Assembly: GCA_017861355.1 (NCBI GenBank)
Contig: JAGFXQ010000081.1
Coordinates: 1 to 11,902, forward strand
From: Bacillota bacterium
GTDB lineage: Bacteria; Bacillota; Clostridia; Lachnospirales; Lachnospiraceae
Length of the DNA stretch: 11,902 bases
Direction: 5' to 3'
The number at the start of each line of letters is the position of its first letter. Within the stretch, counting starts at the first letter, position 1. Below, one piece after another: positions 6,251-11,902 of this stretch. A model generated the notes under the pieces. The model did no database searches, was not told the DNA's origin, and saw nothing but the letters and a program-made list of their open reading frames with translations. Made by a program: the position numbers and the translations under genes.

Positions 6251-7159
6251 CTATAAGCTCTTTCCTGTAATATTTATAAATACATCATCCATCGTTCCCT
6301 GGATCAATTCAAAGGATCGCAGGCTGTCCTTCACCTTATTGAGCAGTACTAAACCGGACATTGAATCGGATATCGTAACACGGATATGATTACTTCTATG
6401 CTCGAAGGTTAGTTGTTCCTCCCGGAGCTGTCTCATCAATTCCTCCGGTTTCTCCGGAACCAGCTTTAGGATGTCCTGTGCATGTTTTTCTTTGAGCTGG
6501 GAAGGCGTCCCATCTGCAACAAGCTTTCCAGCTTCCATAATTGAGATATATTGCGCCTTTGCGGCCTCTTCCATATAATGCGTAGTGAGAAATACAGTCA
6601 TACCGTCTTCCTTACGGAGCTTTTCAATACTCTCCCACACATTCTGCCTGGTCTGTGGGTCAAGTCCTGTGGTTGGCTCATCTAGGAATAGGAGCTCCGG
6701 ACGGTTCATTAATGCTTTTGCTATCTCACAGCGACGTTTCTGTCCACCTGAGAGCTTACGGAACTGTCGGTTCAATACATCTTTGATATCTAAGATATCA
6801 CTGACGTACTCCAGATTCTTATGGATGGAGCTTGTGCTGCTATCATAGAGAGACGCTCGAGTGATCAGATTCTCCTTAATCGTAAGCCGATTATCCAAGG
6901 TATTGTCCTGGAATACCACTCCTATTTTACTTCGGATCTTTTGATCCTCCTTACCTAACTTATACCCACACACATATGCTTCTCCTTCGGTAGCTCCGAG
7001 TAAAGTACATAATATATTGATGGTAGTTGACTTACCCGCACCGTTCACGCCTAGGAACCCATAAAGCTGACCTCTCTCTACACGGAAGCTGATGTCATCC
7101 ACTGCCTTCACCTCTTTGAACTGCTTTCTTAGATTTTTTACCTGTATAATATCTTCCAT
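6251..7159 (-). CDS. ABC-2 transporter ATP-binding protein (DrrA/NatA-like)
   Basis: A 302-residue ATPase. Walker A GVNGAGKST (37-45), Q-loop Gln84, signature LSGGQ (136-140), Walker B LLFLDE with catalytic Glu161, D-loop GLDP, switch His194. After about residue 220 comes a C-terminal domain typical of DrrA/CcmA-like exporters (EKHAQDILKL onward) ending in a short GTMDDVFINITG motif common in this group. It powers the permease encoded next. All catalytic residues are present, so a homodimer should hydrolyse ATP at both sites. The start is ATG 7159 with GGGAG about five bases before it, weaker than the ribosome sites of the later genes. It is the first gene of the operon; 299 bases separate it from the sensor kinase and contain a terminator, so it is a separate transcription unit. 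Confidence 0.92.
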   Translation of the reverse strand: MEDIIQVKNLRKQFKEVKAVDDISFRVERGQLYGFLGVNGAGKSTTINILCTLLGATEGEAYVCGYKLGKEDQKIRSKIGVVFQDNTLDNRLTIKENLITRASLYDSSTSSIHKNLEYVSDILDIKDVLNRQFRKLSGGQKRRCEIAKALMNRPELLFLDEPTTGLDPQTRQNVWESIEKLRKEDGMTVFLTTHYMEEAAKAQYISIMEAGKLVADGTPSQLKEKHAQDILKLVPEKPEELMRQLREEQLTFEHRSNHIRVTISDSMSGLVLLNKVKDSLRSFELIQGTMDDVFINITGKSL

Positions 7160-7206
7160 ACTACTCCCAGCCTTTCTATCTTTTTCATCTTAAATTCAGG
7201 TTTTCG

Positions 7207-7230
7207 CTAACCAGCCCAACTAACTTTATA
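7207..7230 (-). promoter_or_regulatory. Candidate LytTR box and -10 ahead of the ABC-2 operon
   Basis: On the - strand TATAAA (7230-7225) could be a -10 box. It overlaps AAAGTTAGT (7227-7219), which fits the published LytTR half-site pattern [TA][AC][CA]GTTN[AG][TG] at every position. A second GTTAG core follows 13 bases further on (7211-7207). No convincing -35 hexamer lies 16-18 bases before the -10; the best alternative promoter is TTGCGT / TACACT with 17 bp, also weak. A poor -35 is common where an activator is needed, but overlap with the -10 would suit repression. Low certainty. Confidence 0.3.
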
Positions 7231-7343
7231 CCTGATGCCTTCTGTTGAAATGAGTGTAATCCCAAAGATAAATTCACGCAATAGCCCCGATAGTAAGATG
7301 CAAATAATCAGAGGTAAGTTGCAAAAACACAGCTTAAGTAGAT

Positions 7344-7362
7344 TGCGCCCACACTGGGCGCA
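7344..7362. repeat. GC-rich palindrome between kinase and ABC-2 operons
   Basis: TGCGCCCACACTGGGCGCA: perfect 7-bp arms around ACACT, strikingly GC-rich in an AT-rich spacer. It lies just beyond the T run of the kinase terminator on the - strand. No T run follows on either strand within reach (the + strand has an A run), so it is not itself a standard terminator; it could be an operator or a pause hairpin backing up the terminator. Confidence 0.65.
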
Positions 7363-7366
7363 TCGC

Positions 7367-7400
7367 AAAAAAGCGATCCCATCAAAAGATTGGAATCGCC
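7367..7400 (-). terminator. Intrinsic terminator of the two-component operon
   Basis: On the - strand GGCGATTCC (7400-7392) pairs with GGGATCGCT (7380-7372) over nine positions including two G-T wobbles, with an 11-base loop, followed by TTTTT (7371-7367). It lies 59 bases after the sensor kinase stop. It separates the two-component operon from the ABC-2 operon downstream. An alternative shorter hairpin ATCGC/GCGAT spans the T run itself. Confidence 0.78.
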
Positions 7401-7438
7401 TTGTCGTTTATGAATCATAATTTCTATACATTCAAATC

Positions 7439-7453
7439 TCTATAATTTATAGA
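7439..7453. repeat. AT-rich 15-bp palindrome after the kinase gene
   Basis: TCTATAATTTATAGA: seven-base arms around a central T, six bases after the kinase stop. In an AT-rich spacer such a dyad could arise by chance; no function is assigned. Confidence 0.4.
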
Positions 7454-7458
7454 TAATA

Positions 7459-8886
7459 CTAGAATCGTCTCTTCGGAAGTGTGATAATAAAGCTCGAACC
7501 CTTCTTAAACTGGGAACGTACTTTGATCTTACCGGTATGCGCCAGAATAATTAGTTTTGCTAAGGATAAGCCCAGTCCATGACCGCTGATATTCTGATTT
7601 CTTACATGGTCAGAGCGATAAAAGCGATTGAAGATATGATCGATATCCTTTTTCGTCATACCTATCCCCGTATCTGAGATCGTGATAACACAATCCTCAT
7701 TGATCTTCTGGCAAAGGATCGTAATCTCATCCCCATCCTTTGTATATTTTACTGCATTATCAATAAAGATCCGGATCGCCTGCTTCAGTGCCTGCTTGTC
7801 TCCATAGATAATAACATCTTCCATCACTGGATTATGAATGATACGATTACCGGCCACCAGCTTGGTTTCCCTTACCATATCCTCCACCAACGGGCGCATA
7901 TTAAACCGCTTCTTGGTAAGCTTCAAGGTTTTCTTATCATGCCTGGATAAGAAGAGGAGCTTTTCCACCAAATCCTGCATTGATCTGGCTTCATTTTGTA
8001 TAGCTTCAATTGATTCCTGAAGTACCTCCTCATTGGAGCTACCCCAGCGATTCAGCATATTGATATAGCCCTGGATTACAGCAATCGGTGTCCTAAGCTC
8101 ATGTGATGCATCGGATACAAATTGCTTCTGACTCTCATAGGAAGTTTCAATACGATCCAACATGGCATTAATGACATTCGCAAGATCTTTTAGCTCATTC
8201 TTCGTACCTTCGATGTTCAGTCTTTCGCTATGAAGATTATTTACAGTAAGACGATTCGCCGTTGCAGACATGATACGAATCGGTTCCAAAAGTCTTACAT
8301 CGCTACGTTTTCCTTTACGAATGATAAGTGCAACCACCACTAGGTAAAAAAGAACCAGTTTCCAAGCAATCGACACGAACTGCTGATAGCTGTCCGTTAG
8401 ATTATATTGGAACCTTCCTACATATTCTGTCCCTCTCACCACGAAGCTACGGTCATCATTGATCACTACCGTATCATTGGTATCACGGAAATCCATATGA
8501 ACTCCCAAGAAGAATTTCTTATCATCCCCGGGTGTATATACAAGATCGTTATAGAGCTCTTTTCTTGTCGTCTTCTCATGAATTTGCATTGAAAATCCTT
8601 GCGTCAGATAAGGATTCGATAGCTGTTCCTCTTGGTTTGCTTCCATATTATGAATCACAGCCTCTGACATATCTTCGTAACTATCCTTCTTGTCATACAT
8701 AAATATTAAGAAGAATCCGACAAAGAGCAGTACGCCATGGGTTAATAATAGCTTTAAATATGCCAAGGAGATACGAAATGCCATGGATAAACGGAAGTTA
8801 CTTAACCATTCCTCTCGTTTTCTACGAAAAGGGAGGACCGTTCTTCGTAGGAACGTTCGTATCGCTTCCAATAATATTTTACTCAT
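7459..8886 (-). CDS. Membrane sensor histidine kinase
   Basis: A 475-residue kinase. A basic N-terminal tail of about 35 residues precedes helix 1 (about 41-63); an extracellular domain of about 105 residues lies before helix 2 (172-190), then a HAMP-like linker (191-245), the phospho-acceptor helix SHELRTPIAV with His262, N-box Asn377, G1 box DTGIGM (405-410), F box and G2 box GHGLGL (435-440). All motifs for autophosphorylation are present. It should phosphorylate the regulator encoded just upstream at Asp52. The extracellular part has no domain I can name, so the signal is unknown. The start ATG 8886 directly follows an in-frame TAG and lacks a ribosome site at normal distance; the good site at 8914-8927 instead serves a two-codon ORF (8898-8906). 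A later in-frame ATG (codon 35) also lacks one. Confidence 0.93.
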   Translation of the reverse strand: MSKILLEAIRTFLRRTVLPFRRKREEWLSNFRLSMAFRISLAYLKLLLTHGVLLFVGFFLIFMYDKKDSYEDMSEAVIHNMEANQEEQLSNPYLTQGFSMQIHEKTTRKELYNDLVYTPGDDKKFFLGVHMDFRDTNDTVVINDDRSFVVRGTEYVGRFQYNLTDSYQQFVSIAWKLVLFYLVVVALIIRKGKRSDVRLLEPIRIMSATANRLTVNNLHSERLNIEGTKNELKDLANVINAMLDRIETSYESQKQFVSDASHELRTPIAVIQGYINMLNRWGSSNEEVLQESIEAIQNEARSMQDLVEKLLFLSRHDKKTLKLTKKRFNMRPLVEDMVRETKLVAGNRIIHNPVMEDVIIYGDKQALKQAIRIFIDNAVKYTKDGDEITILCQKINEDCVITISDTGIGMTKKDIDHIFNRFYRSDHVRNQNISGHGLGLSLAKLIILAHTGKIKVRSQFKKGSSFIITLPKRRF

Positions 8887-8897
8887 CTAAGTATAGG

Positions 8898-8927
8898 CTA
8901 AAGCATAGACTTTGCCTTCCTCCCTCT
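8898..8927 (-). promoter_or_regulatory. Strong ribosome site followed by AUG-CUU-UAG ahead of the kinase
   Basis: On the - strand AGAGGGAGGAAGG (8927-8915) is followed eight bases later by ATG CTT TAG (8906-8898), a two-codon ORF, and the kinase ATG comes 11 bases after that stop (8886). The site is thus ideally placed for the mini-ORF and about 28 bases too far from the kinase start. In addition AGAGGGAGGA (8927-8918) can pair with TCCTCCCTTT (8837-8828) inside the kinase coding region, with one wobble. Both suggest low or controlled kinase translation by re-initiation. The sequence is clear; the role is inferred. Confidence 0.45.
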
Positions 8928-8946
8928 AAAACCGGATCATTTAAGA

Positions 8947-9624
8947 TCAATCCTTGATGATATAGCCAACACCGCGAACGGTTGAGATTAGATGCACTCC
9001 ATATTTTTCATCTATTTTCTGTCTAAGATAACGGATATATACATCCACAACGTTTGTATCGCCAAAATATTCATAATCCCAGACATTGTTCAGCAGTTGT
9101 TCTCTGGTCAATGCAATGTTCTTATTACGCATCATATACTCCAGAAGCTCGTATTCCTTCTTGGTTAATATCAGTTCTTCCTCGCCATAAAAAGCACTAT
9201 GGCTCATAAGATTTAGTGTAACTCCGCCAATCTGCAGCAGATCACCCTTCGGCTCCGTGGTATGTCTCTTACGGTTTAGGGCTACACGGATTCTAGCCAA
9301 AAGCTCTTCAATAGCAAAAGGCTTCGTCATATAATCATCTGCGCCGGTATCCAGACCTGCTACCTTATCGGTAACATCATCCTTCGCCGTCAGCATAATA
9401 ATCGGAACCTGTGATTCTAGACGTATTCTACGGCACACTTCAATACCATTTAGTCCTGGGAGCATAATATCAAGAATTACCATATCCACATTCTCTTTAA
9501 GTGCCTTCTCAAGTCCAGTTCTTCCATCTGCAGCAAGTAGTACTTCATAGCCTTCATGCTTTAACTCAAGTTCCAGAAATCTTCCAATCTTAATCTCATC
9601 TTCCACAATTAATATCTTAGCCAC
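8947..9624 (-). CDS. OmpR/PhoB-family response regulator
   Basis: A 225-residue regulator: receiver domain (1-118) with acidic Asp9/Glu8, phospho-acceptor Asp52 (ILDIMLPG), Thr79 and Lys101 (TKPFAIEELLARI), then a winged-helix DNA-binding domain (about 130-223) with the usual LTKKEYELLEYM and NVVDVYIRYLRQKID helices and the end RGVGYIIKD. It has every residue needed for phosphorylation and DNA binding, probably as a dimer on direct repeats. The start is GTG 9624 with GAGGAGGG seven bases upstream; no ATG offers a better site. The sensor kinase gene follows after 60 bases in the same operon. A good promoter lies 59 bases upstream. Targets cannot be read from the sequence; the neighbouring transporters are candidates. 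Confidence 0.95.
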   Translation of the reverse strand: MAKILIVEDEIKIGRFLELELKHEGYEVLLAADGRTGLEKALKENVDMVILDIMLPGLNGIEVCRRIRLESQVPIIMLTAKDDVTDKVAGLDTGADDYMTKPFAIEELLARIRVALNRKRHTTEPKGDLLQIGGVTLNLMSHSAFYGEEELILTKKEYELLEYMMRNKNIALTREQLLNNVWDYEYFGDTNVVDVYIRYLRQKIDEKYGVHLISTVRGVGYIIKD

Positions 9625-9682
9625 CGTATGACCCTCCTCACGCTATCTCAACCTACTTGCTTTCACATCAGCATCTTCTACC

Positions 9683-9711
9683 ATTGTATCGGTTACTGCC
9701 AATTTTTTCAA
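9683..9711 (-). promoter_or_regulatory. Promoter of the two-component operon
   Basis: On the - strand TTGAAA (9711-9706), a 17-bp spacer and TACAAT (9688-9683): five of six matches in each hexamer with ideal spacing. Transcription should start near 9676, about 52 bases before the GTG of the regulator. The -35 region reads ATGTATTGA, the same nine bases that cover the -35 of the exporter promoter at 163-171. Confidence 0.75.
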
Positions 9712-9716
9712 TACAT

Positions 9717-9975
9717 CTATATTAAAATTATATTAGAATGGGAGAATTACAAGTAAGTGCAAAAGCAGGTGCCAAGTATTTCTTCAAAAATTATATATTA
9801 ATAAGTAAAATAATGGTAGATATTATTTTGAATAAACAATATAATATTCATAGAACCACCTAATCTCGTTATAAATCATAATTATTTGGTTCGAGAAAAC
9901 TCGATGAGATTGGAACCAACAATAAAACCAGTAAGTAAAATTACATAGTATACTTAACCGTAATAATGGGGGATA
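9717..9975. other. Divergent spacer between regulator and acetyltransferase genes
   Basis: An AT-rich gap with no supported gene. TATAAT occurs at 9840-9845 and TATACT at 9949-9954 on the + strand, but neither has a -35 at proper distance, so the acetyltransferase promoter is not located. The inverted repeat at 9886-9919 is the only clear structure. Confidence 0.5.
9886..9919 (+). repeat. Nested inverted repeat upstream of the acetyltransferase
   Basis: TTGGTTC (9886-9892) and GAACCAA (9913-9919) are exact reverse complements. Just inside them GAG-AAAA-CTC (9893-9902) forms a small hairpin. It ends 56 bases before the acetyltransferase start. It might be an operator or a leader hairpin; no T run follows and no known riboswitch pattern is recognised. 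Confidence 0.5.
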
Positions 9976-10515
9976 ATGAGCTTTATGAAGACACCGCAGC
10001 TTGAAACAGAGAGACTGATTTTGAGAATATTTCACCCGGAGGATGCTTCTGATGTGTTCTATGGATGGGAGAATGACCCGGAAGTAGCAAGGTATATGTG
10101 CTGGTCCAGTCATAATGATATTGAGCGAACCAAGTCATGGCTACAAAAAGAGATTAGACAAATCGATAAAGAGGATTGGTATCGCTGGGCAATTACGGAT
10201 AAGAATACAGGGGAACTTCTTGGGACTTGCCTTATCTATTATGATTTGGATACTCTCTATTATGAAGTATCCTATAATCTCAACCGCAAATATTGGGGAA
10301 AAGGTTATATCACCGAAGCGATGAAGGAAGCTATTCGTTTCGCGAGAGAGGAATTGAAGATCACTGAGCTAAGAGGAAGTCATGCCAAAATAAATACAGC
10401 TTCTGAGAACGTCCTAAAGAAGCTGGGATTTTCCTATGTAGGAGACTGTCCTTATGATTGCGGTGGCAAGCAGTCAATCGAAGGAAAGCTTTATAGGCTG
10501 AATCTAACCGAATAG
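9976..10515 (+). CDS. GNAT-family N-acetyltransferase (RimJ/RimL-like)
   Basis: A 179-residue acetyltransferase, normal length for the RimJ/RimL-type branch. It opens with the hallmark TPQLETERLILR, has a central strand-rich part (GELLGTCLIYYD), the acetyl-CoA pyrophosphate loop RKYWGKGYITEA (104-115; R-x-x-G-x-G form), and motif B with NTASENVLKKLGF (140-152). Members acetylate ribosomal-protein N-termini, amino groups of small molecules, or antibiotics; the target cannot be chosen from the sequence. GGGGGA at 9968-9973 is only two bases before ATG 9976 but 11 before the in-frame ATG 9985, which gives a protein starting MKTPQLETERL; either may be used. It stands alone, divergent from the two-component genes and convergent with transketolase, with a terminator just after it. 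Confidence 0.9.
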   Translation: MSFMKTPQLETERLILRIFHPEDASDVFYGWENDPEVARYMCWSSHNDIERTKSWLQKEIRQIDKEDWYRWAITDKNTGELLGTCLIYYDLDTLYYEVSYNLNRKYWGKGYITEAMKEAIRFAREELKITELRGSHAKINTASENVLKKLGFSYVGDCPYDCGGKQSIEGKLYRLNLTE

Positions 10516-10556
10516 TATATATATACACCATCGCATCGTTTTTCATCATATATTAA

Positions 10557-10600
10557 GAGGCTTTCACAGAATATAAATTCTATGAAAGCCTCATTTTATT
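10557..10600. terminator. Convergent terminator of acetyltransferase and transketolase
   Basis: GAGGCTTTCA (10557-10566) and TGAAAGCCTC (10583-10592) form a perfect 10-bp stem, extended inside by AGAAT/ATTCT. On the + strand ATTTTATT follows; on the - strand the tail TTAATATAT is weaker. It lies 42 bases after the acetyltransferase stop and 29 bases beyond the transketolase stop, so it probably serves both. Confidence 0.85.
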
Positions 10601-10628
10601 ATCTTAATTCATTTTTCACTATCATGAT

Positions 10629-11902
10629 TTACAGTACGCTCTTTACCGCCTTAACCACGTTCTCTGTAGTAAAGCCAAACTTCTTAAAGAGAGTGCCTGC
10701 CGGAGCGGAAGCGCCAAAGCCCTTCATCGTTACAGTAGTTCCGTCAAGACCAACATACTTACCCCATCCAAAGTCTGTACCTGCTTCAACTGCAACTCTT
10801 GCTCTAACTGACTTCGGAAGAATGCTTTCCTTATATTCCGCAGATTGAGCTTCGAAGAGATCCATGGAAGGAATACTAACTACTCTGACATCAATGCCTT
10901 CTTTGCTGAGCTCTGCCTGTGCATTTACACCAAGCTCAACTTCGGAACCACTTGCCATAATGATTGCATCCGGAACAGCTTTCTTAGCCTCGGAGATAAC
11001 ATAACCACCCTTTAATGCTTCCTTGGAAGAACCAGCATATTGAGGGAGATTCTGACGTGTTAATACCAATGCAGTCGGAGTGCTTGTAGAGGTTACTGCA
11101 TAATACCAAGCAGCGATACACTCGGTTGCGTCTGCCGGACGGAATACAGTAAAGTTCGGCATTGCACGAAGCATAGCTAATTGTTCAATCGGCTCATGGG
11201 TAGGTCCATCCTCGCCAACACCGATGCTGTCATGTGTGAGAACGAAGGTCAACGGAAGACCCATTAATGCTGAAAGTCTTGCCATTGGCTTAACATAATC
11301 ACTGAATACAAAGAAGGTAGATACATATGCTCTTAAACCGCCATGAAGTGCAAGTCCGTTACCCATTGCAGCCATCGCTAATTCACGAACACCGAAGTGA
11401 AGATTACGTCCAGCGTAGTTCTCCTTAGAGAAGTCTCCCATGTCATTCATATAAGTCTTAGTGGAAGGTGCAAGGTCTGCAGCACCACCGATTAAGTTCG
11501 GAAGATAATTCTTCAAACGGTTAATGATCATACCGGATAGGTTTCTGGTAGCTTCCGGCTTATCTGCATATGCCCAGAAATCTTCATTATTAATTAAATC
11601 CTTAGCGCTATTCACATCATGCTGTTGATCCCATAATGTCTTCATCTCAGGATAAGCCTTGCAGTAGCTATCGAATAATTTATTCCATGCTTCTTCTGCT
11701 TTTGCACTTTCCTTTGCAAGGTTCTTATAATTATCATATACTTCCTCAGGAACAAAGAAAGGTTCCTGGCTCGGCCATTCTAATTTTTCCTTCAAAGCCT
11801 TAATATTATCTGCTCCAAGGGGTTCACCATGTGCACTTGCCATACCTTCTCTCGGGCTACCGAAGCCGATTTTCGTCTTAACGGTAATCATGGAAGGTCT
11901 GG
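10629..11902 (-). CDS. tkt: Transketolase, C-terminal part (cut by the window edge)
   Basis: The frame stays open to the right edge, giving 424 complete codons of a protein normally about 660 residues long; the N-terminal thiamine-diphosphate-binding third is outside the window. The Met at 11889-11891 is internal (context RPSMITVKTKIGFGSPR), not the start. Visible are the linker SAHGEPLGAD, the pyrimidine-binding domain with the catalytic Glu in HFGVRELAMAAMGNG, the loop DSIGVGEDGPTHEPIEQLA with its substrate-binding His, FRPADATE, and the C-terminal domain ending KAVKSVL. Transketolase moves two-carbon units between sugar phosphates in the non-oxidative pentose phosphate pathway, in the cytoplasm, using thiamine diphosphate and Mg. 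Lysine-rich insertions between 40 and 110 of this part match bacterial forms. No sign of damage. Confidence 0.95.
   Translation of the reverse strand, partial: RPSMITVKTKIGFGSPREGMASAHGEPLGADNIKALKEKLEWPSQEPFFVPEEVYDNYKNLAKESAKAEEAWNKLFDSYCKAYPEMKTLWDQQHDVNSAKDLINNEDFWAYADKPEATRNLSGMIINRLKNYLPNLIGGAADLAPSTKTYMNDMGDFSKENYAGRNLHFGVRELAMAAMGNGLALHGGLRAYVSTFFVFSDYVKPMARLSALMGLPLTFVLTHDSIGVGEDGPTHEPIEQLAMLRAMPNFTVFRPADATECIAAWYYAVTSTSTPTALVLTRQNLPQYAGSSKEALKGGYVISEAKKAVPDAIIMASGSEVELGVNAQAELSKEGIDVRVVSIPSMDLFEAQSAEYKESILPKSVRARVAVEAGTDFGWGKYVGLDGTTVTMKGFGASAPAGTLFKKFGFTTENVVKAVKSVL

Noticed and set aside
7235..7420. 61-codon + strand open frame in the gap between kinase and ABC-2 operons
   Set aside because: It crosses the GC palindrome and the kinase terminator and has no ribosome site; probably chance.
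9823..10113. 96-codon open frame on the - strand over the acetyltransferase start
   Set aside because: Overlaps the start of a clear GNAT gene, no ribosome site, no recognisable domain.

Overview
The window looks like chromosomal DNA of a low-GC, spore-former-type Firmicute, most likely a Lachnospiraceae / clostridial cluster XIVa species. This is inferred from AT-rich spacers, strong AGGAGG ribosome sites, TAA/TAG stops, and the style of the two-component system, the LytTR-DUF3021 pair and the transketolase. No rRNA, tRNA, CRISPR array, transposase or phage gene was seen.

Layout. (1) 1-589 is a long leader with no large gene. It holds a near-consensus promoter whose -35 box lies inside a 17-bp perfect palindrome, a 31-codon leader ORF with a good ribosome site, an intrinsic terminator, and a 13-codon upstream ORF whose stop overlaps the next start (ATGA). 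(2) 590-4137 (+) encodes two overlapping half-transporters forming a heterodimeric ABC exporter of the BmrC/BmrD (YheI/YheH) type: the first has Asp in place of the catalytic Glu, the second a degenerate signature LSIGQ. (3) 4138-4430 is a convergent spacer with a bidirectional terminator and an AT-rich tandem repeat. (4) 7159 down to 4431 (-) is a four-gene operon: ABC-2 ATPase, ABC-2 permease, a LytTR DNA-binding protein, and a four-helix DUF3021 membrane protein. All three junctions fuse the stop codon to the next ribosome site as TAGGAGG. (5) 9624 down to 7459 (-) is an OmpR-type response regulator and its sensor kinase, with a clear promoter upstream and a terminator downstream. (6) 9976-10515 (+) is a RimJ/RimL-like GNAT acetyltransferase, converging on (7) the C-terminal two thirds of a transketolase (-), which runs off the right edge.

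How it may work together. Three modules fit sensing and export of toxic compounds or peptides at the envelope: a drug exporter behind an attenuator-like leader, a self-regulated ABC-2 transporter with its own LytTR/membrane-protein switch, and a two-component system. The acetyltransferase may or may not be related; transketolase is housekeeping carbon metabolism. The most interesting part is the leader at 163-593. It appears to combine a repressor site, a translated leader peptide, mutually exclusive RNA pairings, a terminator and a second coupled mini-ORF. The general logic is known for bmrB-bmrCD of Bacillus subtilis, but the peptide and RNA arrangement here are not ones I recognise.
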